A stretch of 64,000 bases of DNA. It comes from Paenibacillus macerans. Its GTDB lineage: Bacteria; Bacillota; Bacilli; Paenibacillales; Paenibacillaceae. Positions 7,257 through 16,590 of this stretch are shown one piece after another; the stretch's first letter is position 1; each line of letters starts with the position of its first letter. Below the pieces are notes generated by a model that had not been told where the DNA came from, did not search any database, and saw only the letters and a program-made list of their open reading frames with translations. The stretch lies in assembly GCF_900454495.1 (NCBI RefSeq), contig NZ_UGSI01000001.1, forward strand, positions 2,232,001-2,296,000, written 5' to 3'. Both the position numbers and the translations under genes were made by a program.

Positions 7257-9020
7257 TCAGGCCAAATTGATCTCTTTAATTTGGGCAGGCGGGATTTTCG
7301 GCTTGCGGTCCTCTGTCAGCAGTCCGTTGATTTCCTGCTGCACATCGGCAAGCTGGGTGTAACAGTAGCCGCAAATATAATCCAAGCTTTTGATCGCCCG
7401 TGTCAGGCCTTCGAACCGTTCGAGGAATTCCGCTTCCGTTAAGACCTGGCGGCCATACCCCCAGCCTTTGTCCGACCTAAAGGCGATCCCGCCAAATTCG
7501 CTGATGATGATCGGCTGCCCGCGGTACCCGTAGCCTTCGGCCAAAGCGTATTTCCAGTGATTGCAGGTTGTTTCCCTATTTACGATAGCATCCTTGCTGT
7601 CTTTATACCGCCGCAAAAACCCGTCGCCCGTTTCCACGTAATCATGGAGCGTCAAAATATCGGAAACGGTATGCTCCCAGCCGTCGTTCGTAATGACCGG
7701 ACGGTAGGGATCGACCGCTTTGGTGAGATGGTAGATGCCTTCGGTAAATTTCTGCTGCCTTACGTCACGGAGGATGGACGGAATGCCCCACGATTCGTTG
7801 AACGGCACCCAAGTAATAATGCTGGGGTGATTGTACTGTTGATCGACGATTTCCAGCCATTCCTTCGTAAACGCCTCAATCGCACGGTCGTGAAATTCGA
7901 AGGTCGCGGCCATTTCCGACCAGACCAGCAGCCCTTTGACGTCGCACCAATAGAGAAAACGGGCATCCTCGATCTTCATATGCTTGCGCACACCGTTGTA
8001 GCCCATTTCCAGCATCCGGTCGATATCGGCAATGATCGCTTCCTCGCTGGGCGGCGTTAAATGGCTGTCCGTCCAATAACCCTGATCCAAAATCAACCTT
8101 TGATAGAACGGCGCATTGTTCAGCAGCACCTGGCCGTTCTCGATCGAAATCTTTCTCATCCCAAAGTAAGAAAAGACCCGGTCAACCACCTGATCTTCCG
8201 CATACAGCACAAATTCCACGTCATATAAATTCGGATGCTGCGGCGACCAGAGGCATTTTTTCCACGGCCCGTTTGCCTCGTGCACCAAATCAACCTCCAC
8301 CGACAAGTTCGGGCGATCCGCTGCCAGCGCGACCCGCTTCACCGGCTTGCCCTTCAGCGTCACGATCGCCTCCAACCGCAAATCACCGGGTTTTTCCACG
8401 CCGCTTATCCGGTAATCGAAACGGACCGTGGAGCGGTCGATATCCGGTGTAATTTTGACCGCGTCCAGCCGCTGCGCCTCCACGAATTCCAGCCAAACCG
8501 TCTGCCAAATTCCCGTTGTCTGGACATAAAAGCACTCGAAGCTGTCCTTGGTCCAACGCTGCTTCCCCCTCGGCTGTGTGCAATCGTCGCTATCCTCTAC
8601 TTTTACCGTAATTTGATTGTCTGCCCCGAAAACCAGATAAGGGGTGATATCGAAGCCAAACGCCGCGTAACCGCCATGATGGCTGCCGGCCATCCTGCCG
8701 TTGATCCATACTTTGGCGATATAATCCACCGCCTGAAAGTGCAGGATCACCCGCTTGCCTTCGGCCTCCTTCGGGATATGAACCGATTTGCCGTACCAGA
8801 CCTGCGGGTGGAATTCCTCGATGCCGATCCCGCTGGCCTGTGTTTCGTACGTAAAGGGAACGGTAATCGTATGCGTTCCCGCAAACTTTTCCGGCCAGTT
8901 CTCTTGCTCGCCGACATTGTCGTCGTCGAAACGGAAGTCCCATGCGCCGTTCAAATTGAGCCAATGCTCCCGGACGAACTGCGGCCTGGGATAATCCTTC
9001 TCATAAGCTCCGGTTGTCAC
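7257..9020 (-). CDS. Glycoside hydrolase family 2 (beta-galactosidase/beta-glucuronidase type), cytoplasmic
   Basis: A 587-residue GH2 enzyme with the sugar-binding jelly-roll (about 10-165), Ig-like middle domain (about 170-275) and TIM barrel. The acid/base Glu lies in PFNESWG near residue 405 and the nucleophile Glu in ISEFGG near 510. There is no signal peptide, so it acts on imported oligosaccharides. The GTG at 9020 is chosen because AGGAGG sits seven bases upstream; a longer frame to 9044 would translate that ribosome site. It is the last gene of the minus-strand glycan locus, after GH51, separated by a repeat-bearing spacer. Beta-galactosidase, glucuronidase or arabinopyranosidase activity are all possible. 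Confidence 0.85.
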   Translation of the reverse strand: MTTGAYEKDYPRPQFVREHWLNLNGAWDFRFDDDNVGEQENWPEKFAGTHTITVPFTYETQASGIGIEEFHPQVWYGKSVHIPKEAEGKRVILHFQAVDYIAKVWINGRMAGSHHGGYAAFGFDITPYLVFGADNQITVKVEDSDDCTQPRGKQRWTKDSFECFYVQTTGIWQTVWLEFVEAQRLDAVKITPDIDRSTVRFDYRISGVEKPGDLRLEAIVTLKGKPVKRVALAADRPNLSVEVDLVHEANGPWKKCLWSPQHPNLYDVEFVLYAEDQVVDRVFSYFGMRKISIENGQVLLNNAPFYQRLILDQGYWTDSHLTPPSEEAIIADIDRMLEMGYNGVRKHMKIEDARFLYWCDVKGLLVWSEMAATFEFHDRAIEAFTKEWLEIVDQQYNHPSIITWVPFNESWGIPSILRDVRQQKFTEGIYHLTKAVDPYRPVITNDGWEHTVSDILTLHDYVETGDGFLRRYKDSKDAIVNRETTCNHWKYALAEGYGYRGQPIIISEFGGIAFRSDKGWGYGRQVLTEAEFLERFEGLTRAIKSLDYICGYCYTQLADVQQEINGLLTEDRKPKIPPAQIKEINLA

Positions 9021-9137
9021 TGTTCTCCTCCTGTTCAATTGCACGGAATAATGCGGCCCTGTTCCATATGAAATACGCCAGAAATCTAACGATTGTATCC
9101 GTCGCTATTTGGCGAAAAATGGCCCTTTCTAAATTTT

Positions 9138-9271
9138 AACGGTTGTGAGCGCTGCTAACTGCTCTAATCTGAGCCAAAACAGCCGAGTTTTAGCTAAATA
9201 AGCGCCACGGCAACCGTTAGAGTTTGAAAACGGCGTTGATGGAGCAAATAGCGGCTGCGGCATCCGTTAGA
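9138..9271. repeat. MITE-like intergenic repeat, family A copy 1
   Basis: This stretch matches, in inverted orientation, the sequence at 32111-32247 at clearly high identity by eye. It contains internal AACGGTTG and CAACCGTTA motifs and ends CCGTTAGA. It fills most of the spacer between the GH51 and GH2 genes and holds no gene. Confidence 0.7.
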
Positions 9272-9287
9272 ATGGAAATGGATTCTA

Positions 9288-11309
9288 CTAGGCCCGTTCG
9301 GTTTTAATCTCCAGCGCGTACACTGACGCCGGGCGCAGCGGGCAGCCTTGCCGCCAGGCAGCAAGCGGCACCGTTCGCGATTGGCAGGCGATGCGGTCCG
9401 GCTCGAATACGGAATTGATCGCTTCAAAGGAATCGCCCGTAATTTCGTGCAGCAGCAGTGTGTCCCCGGACGGCTCTAGCCCAAGCAGATTCAGCTCGGC
9501 GCGGACTTCCCCGAGGCTGCGGTTGACGATAAAGACGGTGACGACGCTCCCGTCTTCGTTCACGCACGCCGCCACGTCCAAGTCCGGCAGCGCGCCGAGA
9601 TCAAACGGAGCCGGCTTGTTCGCGCGCACGGCGAAGGTGCCGCACGCCACGTCGGCGGGAAGCAGCCGCCGGATGTCCCGGTTCGCGTACAGCTTCAACA
9701 CTTCGTAGGTCGGCGTGCCGTACACCGTGAGCGGCTGGCCGCTCCAGCCCGGCGTTTTGCCGCAATATTGGTCGGCGTAATAATCGCCCACGCGAATGCA
9801 GCCGCCGAGCCAGCCGTTTACGAGATCGGAGAAGCTGCCGATGTGCACGATGTCGCTTGCGCGCAGCATTTCATTGAGATTCGCGGCGTTCGCCACCGCC
9901 GCTCCCAGCGTATGCTCATCCGGCAGCCCTTTCCGCACCGTGTTCGGATAATACATCGTGTTGTATTCGGTGATCGCCACCTTCACATGGCGATGCTTCT
10001 CGTTCAAGCTGATCTGCTCCAGCGTTCGCCGGAGATCTTCCCGGGTCCACTCGGGAAAAGAAGCGATCGCTTTGTAGCGCTCTTCGGCCGGCGTATCCCG
10101 GTCCATCCCGAAACGACCGTATCCGTGGTACAAATGCAAGGTCAAATAATCGATATGTTCGCCCGCGATATCAAGCACCGCCCGGTTCCATTCCTGATCG
10201 GTATGCCCGCAGGCCAAAATCACAAGCGACGGGTCCGCCGCCTTCATCGCCTCGGCAAACGTTACGCAGCGCTCCGCAAAGCGGCCCGCGGAGCAGGTGC
10301 CGACCTGCCACCCGCCCCACACTTCATTGCCGATCTCCCAATACCGGACGTTGTACGGCTCGGGATGTCCGTTCGCCGCCCGCTTCGCCCCCATCGGGGT
10401 ATCCATGCCGCCGTTGCAGTATTCCACCCACCGCGCGGCTTCCTCGGGCGTCCCCGACCCGTCGTTGACGCAGATCAGCGGCTCCACCCCAAGCTCCCGG
10501 CAAAAGCGGATAAATTCGTCCGTGCCGAAATATTTGCACGTCCACCCGCCCCACGCTTCGTTGTACATCACCGGCCGCTCCAATACGGGGCCGACGCCAT
10601 GCTCGAAGTGGTAAGCGCTGATGTAGTTGCCGGCCAGCCTCATCATGCCGGCGTTCAGCGCCCGCGCCATCTCCATCACTTCGCGCTTCACCCCGCCGAT
10701 ATGGTCCGCCGGCAGCAGGGATACGTGATCGAGCCACAGCATGCCGGTGGACACATGATCGTTCCATCTCGGGTGGTCGGCCGGCACGTACACCCGGATT
10801 TCGGCGTTGGCGCAGGCGCGGGAGACGGACAACTTCGCCTCGTATTCCCGCCAGTTATGGCTGCCCAGGTCGATCCTAACAAGCCCAAGCAGCTCTCCCG
10901 TGCACCGGTCCGCCGCCTCGACGATCACGTATTTCAGCTCGACCGACGCCCGCGCCACCAAGCGCACCGCATATTCGCTCGGCCCCTCTAAAGCGGCCGC
11001 CTGCGCGATCCCGGCATCCGCCTCGTCGTCGCTCAAGACGCGAATGCGCACGGCGCGGCCCGAGTGCTTCGGCGCCGGCGCCTCCAGCGCGTACCGGGTA
11101 TTCCGCCCGTTCGTATAAGCGCTCCAAGCCCCGGAAACCGCACCTCTGCCTTCGGCGCCGCTTTCAAAATCCATGTCTTTGAGCGGATAGGCCAGCATCG
11201 CCTCCATATGGTCGCGGATATCCTCCACAAAATGCCCGAACAGGTACGGGTTCACCGTAGGCCCGCTGGCCCGGCCGCCGTCAATCGTAATCTTCGCGTT
11301 TGCCTTCAA
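9288..11309 (-). CDS. Alpha-L-arabinofuranosidase, GH51-type
   Basis: A 673-residue GH51-like enzyme, longer than the common 500-residue form, with an extra jelly-roll-like region near residues 90-190. The barrel carries the acid/base Glu in WEIGNEVWGGW near residue 330 and the nucleophile Glu in ITEYNTMYY near 450. It removes alpha-L-arabinofuranosyl groups from oligosaccharides. No signal peptide is seen, so it should be cytoplasmic. The start is a TTG at 11309 with GGGAGG seven bases upstream. It follows the two permease genes by about 50 bp, so imported substrate and enzyme are made together. Confidence 0.88.
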   Translation of the reverse strand: MKANAKITIDGGRASGPTVNPYLFGHFVEDIRDHMEAMLAYPLKDMDFESGAEGRGAVSGAWSAYTNGRNTRYALEAPAPKHSGRAVRIRVLSDDEADAGIAQAAALEGPSEYAVRLVARASVELKYVIVEAADRCTGELLGLVRIDLGSHNWREYEAKLSVSRACANAEIRVYVPADHPRWNDHVSTGMLWLDHVSLLPADHIGGVKREVMEMARALNAGMMRLAGNYISAYHFEHGVGPVLERPVMYNEAWGGWTCKYFGTDEFIRFCRELGVEPLICVNDGSGTPEEAARWVEYCNGGMDTPMGAKRAANGHPEPYNVRYWEIGNEVWGGWQVGTCSAGRFAERCVTFAEAMKAADPSLVILACGHTDQEWNRAVLDIAGEHIDYLTLHLYHGYGRFGMDRDTPAEERYKAIASFPEWTREDLRRTLEQISLNEKHRHVKVAITEYNTMYYPNTVRKGLPDEHTLGAAVANAANLNEMLRASDIVHIGSFSDLVNGWLGGCIRVGDYYADQYCGKTPGWSGQPLTVYGTPTYEVLKLYANRDIRRLLPADVACGTFAVRANKPAPFDLGALPDLDVAACVNEDGSVVTVFIVNRSLGEVRAELNLLGLEPSGDTLLLHEITGDSFEAINSVFEPDRIACQSRTVPLAAWRQGCPLRPASVYALEIKTERA

Positions 11310-11362
11310 CCTGATCCCTCCCAGCTTTTTTAAGTATTAGAAAGTATGAGCTTCGGAGCCGC

Positions 11363-12268
11363 TTAACCTTTAATCGACCCAATCATCACGCCTTTGACGA
11401 AATGCCGCTGCACAAACGGATACATGATGAGCACCGGCAGGCTGGAGACGATAATGACCGCATATTTGATGCTCTCCGCCAGCAAAACCTTGTCCTCCAT
11501 CCCCACAAGTCCGTCCACCGCGTCCGATTGGCTGATCAGCAAAATTTCGCGCAGCACCAGTTGCAGCGGATACAATTCTTCGCTGCGGATATATATGAGC
11601 GCGTTAAAAAACGAATTCCAGTGTCCAACCGCGTAAAACAGCACCATGACCGCCAGGATCGGCTTCGACAACGGCAAAATGATGCTGGCGAGCAGCCGCC
11701 AGTTGGAGCAGCCGTCCATATGGGCCGCCTCCTGGAGCTCCCAGGGAATGCTGGACTGAAAATACGTCCGCATGACGATCAGATTGTACGTCGAAACCGC
11801 CCCCGGCACGATCAAGGCCCACATCGTATCGACCATCCCCAGGTCTTTGACCAGCAAGTAAATCGGAATCAGCCCGCCGCTTAAAAACATCGTCAGCGTC
11901 ACGATCAGCATCAGCCCTTTACGCAGGGGCAGATCCGGCCGCGACAACGGGTACGCCGCCAGCAGCGTCATAACGATGTTGACGGCCGTGCCGACCGCCG
12001 TATAAAGAATCGAATTGGCATAACCTCTCCAGATTTTGTCGTTATCCAAAATATTGGCGTAAGCGTCAACCGTAACGCCCTTCGGCAGCAGCCACACTTC
12101 CCCGCCCAGCACCTTGGCCGGATCGCTGAACGAAGCGCTAACCACAAACAGCAGCGGATACAACACGATGACGATAATGACCGCCGCGATCAGGTACACA
12201 AGCCAATCAAACCACCGTTCGTCAGCCGGGCCGGCCTGCGCCTTGGGCGCCGCGGCTCGTTTGGACAT
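11363..12268 (-). CDS. Sugar ABC transporter permease (CUT1, YtcP/LplC type)
   Basis: A 301-residue inner-membrane permease with about six membrane spans. The first is WLVYLIAAVIIVIVLYPLLF, and the EAA loop reads ELQEAAHMDGCSNWRLL. It pairs with the upstream LplB-type permease to import a sugar oligomer delivered by the lipoprotein at 13276-14847. The start was moved to the ATG at 12268, which has AAGGAGG eight bases upstream; the longer frame begins before that site. No ATPase gene is in the operon, as usual for this family, which shares an MsmX-type ATPase. Confidence 0.9.
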   Translation of the reverse strand: MSKRAAAPKAQAGPADERWFDWLVYLIAAVIIVIVLYPLLFVVSASFSDPAKVLGGEVWLLPKGVTVDAYANILDNDKIWRGYANSILYTAVGTAVNIVMTLLAAYPLSRPDLPLRKGLMLIVTLTMFLSGGLIPIYLLVKDLGMVDTMWALIVPGAVSTYNLIVMRTYFQSSIPWELQEAAHMDGCSNWRLLASIILPLSKPILAVMVLFYAVGHWNSFFNALIYIRSEELYPLQLVLREILLISQSDAVDGLVGMEDKVLLAESIKYAVIIVSSLPVLIMYPFVQRHFVKGVMIGSIKG

Positions 12269-12282
12269 CTGCCCCGCCTCCT

Positions 12283-13242
12283 TTACCATAAACTCGTCTC
12301 CGACGTTTTGCGGGCAAAACGGTTCACCAGAAGCAGCAGCGTCAGATTGATCACCGAATTGAACAGCCCGATCGCCGCCGTGTAGCTGTATTCCCCCTGC
12401 AGAATCCCGGTCTTGTACACGAACGTGGAGATCACGTCGCTCGCTTCGAGGTTCAGATTGTTTTGCATCAGCAGTATTTTCTCAAACCCGATGTTCATAA
12501 ACTGCCCTACGTCGAGAATCAGCAAAATGACGATGACCGGCACGATCCCCGGCAATGATACGTGCCGGATGCGCCGCAGCCGGGAAGCCCCGTCCATTTT
12601 GGCCGCTTCGTACAGCTGCGGATTGATCCCGCTGAGCGCCGCAATATAGATGATCGATTGCCAGCCCATGTTCTGCCAGATATTTGAGCCGATAAAAACG
12701 GTCTTGAACCAGCCGGCGGATTCCATAAACCGGACCGGTTCGCCGCCGGACGCCTGGATCAGCTGGTTGACCGGACCGGCGGGCGACAGCAGCACCGTCA
12801 AGATGCCCACGATGACGACCACCGAAATGAAGTGCGGGATATAGGTGATGTTCTGCAGCAGTTTGCTGTACGTTTTGCTGCGGATCTCGCCGATCAGCAA
12901 GGCCAGCAGAATCGGAATCGGAAAGGCGACAACCAAGGAAAACAGATTGATCGACAGCGTATTCCACAGCAGCCGCCCGAAATAATACGAATCGAAAAAG
13001 CGCGTAAAGTGATCGAAGCCAACCCATTCGCTGCCGGCGATTCCTTTCGCCGGATTGAAATTTTTGAAGGCGATCTGCAGCCCGTAGAGCGGCCCATAGT
13101 GGAACAGCAAATACCAGGCTAGCGGCAAAAGCAGCATGAGGTACAGGTCGTACCTTTTGGCGATCTCCCGGGCCAGCCGGGGGCCCCGTTTCGAATGGTT
13201 CCGGGGCACTGCGGCGGCTGGCGGGGCCTCCGTGTTTTTCAT
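12283..13242 (-). CDS. Sugar ABC transporter permease (CUT1, LplB/YteP type)
   Basis: A 319-residue permease with six likely membrane spans, starting with LYLMLLLPLAWYLLFHYGPL. The loop contacting the ATPase reads LYEAAKMDGASRLRRI. The ATG has AAGGAG upstream. It lies 33 bp after the binding-protein gene and 14 bp before the second permease, so the three form one transport unit. The substrate is inferred to be an arabinose-containing oligosaccharide from the GH51 and GH2 genes downstream. Confidence 0.9.
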   Translation of the reverse strand: MKNTEAPPAAAVPRNHSKRGPRLAREIAKRYDLYLMLLLPLAWYLLFHYGPLYGLQIAFKNFNPAKGIAGSEWVGFDHFTRFFDSYYFGRLLWNTLSINLFSLVVAFPIPILLALLIGEIRSKTYSKLLQNITYIPHFISVVVIVGILTVLLSPAGPVNQLIQASGGEPVRFMESAGWFKTVFIGSNIWQNMGWQSIIYIAALSGINPQLYEAAKMDGASRLRRIRHVSLPGIVPVIVILLILDVGQFMNIGFEKILLMQNNLNLEASDVISTFVYKTGILQGEYSYTAAIGLFNSVINLTLLLLVNRFARKTSETSLW

Positions 13243-13275
13243 GGAAATCCACTCCTTATCCGCACAAGTTCCTCA

Positions 13276-14847
13276 TCAATGCTGCATCTTGTCGTAAGCT
13301 TCCTGATACAGCTTCTCCAGCTCGTCCAGCTTCATCTTCTTCAGCGTGGACTGGAATTCATCCCATTTGTCAAAGCTCAGCGCCCCGGCGATAAACTTGG
13401 TGCTTTGCTCTTCGTAATATTTGTCGATGTCGGTCCGCAGGATATTGACCTCCTGCGCCGTCTGCTCGTCAAACATCGGGGCCGCGTAGCGAACCTGCGG
13501 CATATACGGATCAAGCTGCTGCTGCGCCTCCTGCACCTGCGGAGGATTGATGTAGGAAGCGACCTTTTCGCTGATCAGATGGGGCGCTCCGCCTCCGGCG
13601 TAGGGGGTGATTTTCGGCTGGGTCTCCGAAGTCGAGTATTCCGGCTTATAGTAGGGAATGCCGTCCTTCAATTCATAATGCTCGCCTTCCCGGCCGAACC
13701 GCAGCAGCGTAGCTCCTTCGTCGCTAAAGAAATAATCGATCCAGCGCATGGTCGCTTCCGGGTATTTATTGACCGAAGTGATCGCAAAAGCTCCGAAATC
13801 CCGCGGCACCGGCAAGGCCTGGGCTTGCAGCCGGTCCCCGTGCGGCCCTGCGGGAGGTGCGATCCCTTCATATTGATCCGCGATCGGCAGGAAGTTGTTG
13901 TTCGTCTGATCGAAGAACACTCCCGTTTTACCCGAGCCCTGTTTGGCCAAATACTGCGCTTCCGTATGCGAGAACACTTCCGGGTCGAGCAGCTTCTCTT
14001 GATAAAGCTTGTTCAGGTACATCAGCATCTCTTTGTTGCGGTCGCTGCCCATCCAAATTTTCACCTTGCCGTCGACGATGTTAATGTTGTAGCCAAGCTG
14101 CTGGTCCAGGCCAAACGACCCGCTCATCATCGTGACGATATGCAGGCCGACGCGGGCGGTCAGCGGAATTTCGTCCTTTTGCCCGTTGCCGTTCGGATCC
14201 TGGTCACGGAAGGCCGCCAGCACGTCGTACAGCTCGTCCGTCGTCTCCGGTACCTTCAGGTTCAGCTTCTCTAACCACGCTTTGTTGATCCATTTCTTGT
14301 CCGTACGCGCCGCGGCCAGCGTCACGATGCCCGGTACCGCGTAAACATGCCCTTCCGGCGTCGTGATCGCGGCGCGGATTTCCGGGTACTGCTCCATCAG
14401 CTTCGTTAAATTGGGGGCGTATTCGGCAAGCAAATTTTCCAGCGGGATCAACTGGCCGCCCGCTCCGTAGCGGACCGCTTCGAGCGGCGTCAGACCGGAC
14501 CGGTACAAAGCGTCGGGAAGCTCGTTGGACGCGAACAGCAGGTTTTTCTTCTCCTGAAAACCATCCGTCGGCGCTTCGATGAATTTTACCTGCACATGGC
14601 TCATTTTCTCGTAGTCCTGAAACACCGGCATATCTTTAAACGGCCCGTTAACCGGGGCAATCCGGGTGAACATCGTCAACTGAATCGGTTCCCGCACGAT
14701 CGGAAAACCGTCCTTGCTCACCTCATTTGACGCCGCCGCCTGCGGGGCGGGCTCGTTGCTTTTGCCGGCGCCGGAGCTGCACCCGCCCAGCACCAAACCG
14801 GCGATGATCATCATGCTTAACGCCGATCTTTTCCAGTGTTTGCGCAT
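13276..14847 (-). CDS. Extracellular sugar-binding lipoprotein (LplA-like)
   Basis: A 523-residue binding protein with a lipoprotein signal; the lipobox LVLGGC puts the lipidated Cys at residue 23. The length fits the large LplA-type group used with LplB/YtcP permeases. It captures the oligosaccharide outside the cell. The ATG is preceded by AAAGGAGG. A promoter and cre site lie at 14886-14918 between this gene and the yesN-like gene, so transport genes can be controlled separately from the sensor genes. Confidence 0.9.
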   Translation of the reverse strand: MRKHWKRSALSMMIIAGLVLGGCSSGAGKSNEPAPQAAASNEVSKDGFPIVREPIQLTMFTRIAPVNGPFKDMPVFQDYEKMSHVQVKFIEAPTDGFQEKKNLLFASNELPDALYRSGLTPLEAVRYGAGGQLIPLENLLAEYAPNLTKLMEQYPEIRAAITTPEGHVYAVPGIVTLAAARTDKKWINKAWLEKLNLKVPETTDELYDVLAAFRDQDPNGNGQKDEIPLTARVGLHIVTMMSGSFGLDQQLGYNINIVDGKVKIWMGSDRNKEMLMYLNKLYQEKLLDPEVFSHTEAQYLAKQGSGKTGVFFDQTNNNFLPIADQYEGIAPPAGPHGDRLQAQALPVPRDFGAFAITSVNKYPEATMRWIDYFFSDEGATLLRFGREGEHYELKDGIPYYKPEYSTSETQPKITPYAGGGAPHLISEKVASYINPPQVQEAQQQLDPYMPQVRYAAPMFDEQTAQEVNILRTDIDKYYEEQSTKFIAGALSFDKWDEFQSTLKKMKLDELEKLYQEAYDKMQH

Positions 14848-14885
14848 TGTTTACGACCTCCTTTTCTTATCGCCGAACCCATGAT

Positions 14886-14918
14886 GTAAGCGTTTCCTAT
14901 GATGTGCGTTCATTATAG
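14886..14918 (-). promoter_or_regulatory. Promoter -10 and cre site of the ABC/GH51 operon
   Basis: TATAAT (complement at 14913-14918) without a good -35 box, followed 13 bases later by the cre-like TGTAAGCGTTTCCT (14886-14899). A poor -35 suits activation by the neighbouring YesN-type regulator, with CcpA repressing from the downstream site. Confidence 0.55.
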
Positions 14919-14958
14919 TCCAGCCTTTGAAGACCGCATATTATAAAAATATGACTAT

Positions 14959-16587
14959 TTACTCCACTATTTTTACGGGCCGGTTCATATAATCTTGCGG
15001 CGTCATCCCGGTCAGTTCCTTAAATACTTTAAAAAAATAATTGTACGTCGTAAAACCCACCTGGCTGCTGATTTGCTTGACCGAACAGCGGCCGCTTTCC
15101 AGCAGCTTGCGGCTTGCGTCGATGCGCACACGGTTGACATACTCGGAGAACGTCGCCCCCGTTTCTTCTTTAAAGATCCGGCTCAAATACGAAGGGTTCA
15201 GTCCGATCGCCCCGGCCGCCAGCTCCAAGGTAACATAGCCCTGGTACCGTTCCAGAATCAGCATGATCGCCTGCGACACATGCTGCGAATACGGGCCGGC
15301 CGCACGCTGCCGCTTCAGCCGTTCCAGCAGGGCTTCATAATAAGACGAGATCCACTGCTCCAGTTCGTCCACGGTGCCGATCTTCCCCAAAGCTGCGCGC
15401 GAAGGCCACCCGCCCGCGGCGGCTTCGTCCGTGGCGGCTTCGTCTGCTTCGTCCGCCGGCAGCCATTTCTTCCGCGCCTTGTTCCCGATCGAAAGCAGCT
15501 CGCTGACGATCATTTGCACCGGCAGGGCATGGACCGGCTGCCGGCGTACGCTGGCGAACACGGACGCGATTAACCGCAGCGCGCCTTCCTTGTCCAGATT
15601 TTCTATGGTAAGCAATAGCTGCTTCTGCTCCTCGATGGTCAAGGCGACGCGTTTGCTGCCGGTTCCCGTTTTCGCTCCGGCCGGGGATGCGTCGAGAGCC
15701 CGTTCGGCCGAGCGGTAGCTGGCTTCGAGCTGCGCCAAGCTGCCGCCGAAATGGCCGACGGAATAGATGCATTTCAGATTCAGGAACAGCTCGAGCGAGT
15801 GGCGCAGCTTGCTCATTAGCCTGGCGGCCTCGCTTGCGGCCGCTTGCTCACTGCGCTCCCGGAACGCCAGAACGACAGCCAAGCGCCCGTTCCCGACATA
15901 AGCCGCCATGGCTCCCGGGAGATCGCCCAAACTTTGCTGCATGACGTCAACAGCCTGCTGCATCAGCCGGTTCGTCTCCACGTCGCTGTGCGATTCCGTC
16001 AGCAGCCGGAAGGAGACGATTTGCACCGCCGCCGCCGTATAGCACACCGCGCCCGCAAGCAGGCCGCTTTGCCGGGCATAGGCTTCCAGCTCCCGGGCTG
16101 CGCCCGGTTTTCCCCGCACGCAGTCAGCGATATGCTCGCGAATCAGCCGCGTACCGGCGCTTGCCGCCATCTCCAGATCCCCGCCCCGACTCTCGGCCGG
16201 CCGCTCCCGCAGCTCCAAATCCTCGACCGCCTTGCGCAACGCGGCCATCAGCGTCCCGCCGTCAAGCCGGTGCTTGAGCAAATAATCGGCCGCTCCGTTT
16301 TTCAGGCATTCGCGCACATAATCGTAATCGTCATAGCTGCTGAGCATGATCGTTTTGACGGAAGGAAACCGCTCCCCGATCGCGCGCTGGAGCTCCACCC
16401 CGTTCATGCCCGGCATGTTCACGTCGATGATGGCGACATGAGGCCGGGTTCGTTCGATCATCCGCAGCGCCGTTTCCGCATCGTAAACTTCTCCGCACAG
16501 CTCGAAGCCGTTACCTATCCAACCCGGCAGCGACCCTACATGTTGATGGACCAATGGCTCGTCATCGACCAAAAGCACTTGGAACAT
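14959..16587 (-). CDS. YesN-type response regulator, AraC output
   Basis: A 542-residue response regulator: receiver domain (1-125, phospho-acceptor Asp in AIIDVNMPGMNG), a middle region of about 290 residues, and a C-terminal AraC double helix-turn-helix. HTH segments are LNPSYLSRIFKEETG and VGFTTYNYFFKVFKEL. The gene starts 3 bp after the partner kinase stop, with AGGTGG eight bases before the ATG. It most likely activates the binding-protein operon directly downstream in response to an extracellular glycan signal. Confidence 0.92.
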   Translation of the reverse strand: MFQVLLVDDEPLVHQHVGSLPGWIGNGFELCGEVYDAETALRMIERTRPHVAIIDVNMPGMNGVELQRAIGERFPSVKTIMLSSYDDYDYVRECLKNGAADYLLKHRLDGGTLMAALRKAVEDLELRERPAESRGGDLEMAASAGTRLIREHIADCVRGKPGAARELEAYARQSGLLAGAVCYTAAAVQIVSFRLLTESHSDVETNRLMQQAVDVMQQSLGDLPGAMAAYVGNGRLAVVLAFRERSEQAAASEAARLMSKLRHSLELFLNLKCIYSVGHFGGSLAQLEASYRSAERALDASPAGAKTGTGSKRVALTIEEQKQLLLTIENLDKEGALRLIASVFASVRRQPVHALPVQMIVSELLSIGNKARKKWLPADEADEAATDEAAAGGWPSRAALGKIGTVDELEQWISSYYEALLERLKRQRAAGPYSQHVSQAIMLILERYQGYVTLELAAGAIGLNPSYLSRIFKEETGATFSEYVNRVRIDASRKLLESGRCSVKQISSQVGFTTYNYFFKVFKELTGMTPQDYMNRPVKIVE

Positions 16588-16590
16588 GGA

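Noticed and set aside
9768..10991. 407-residue open frame on the plus strand
   Set aside because: It is the antisense shadow of the GH51 gene, with high His/Arg content typical of such frames in GC-rich genes.
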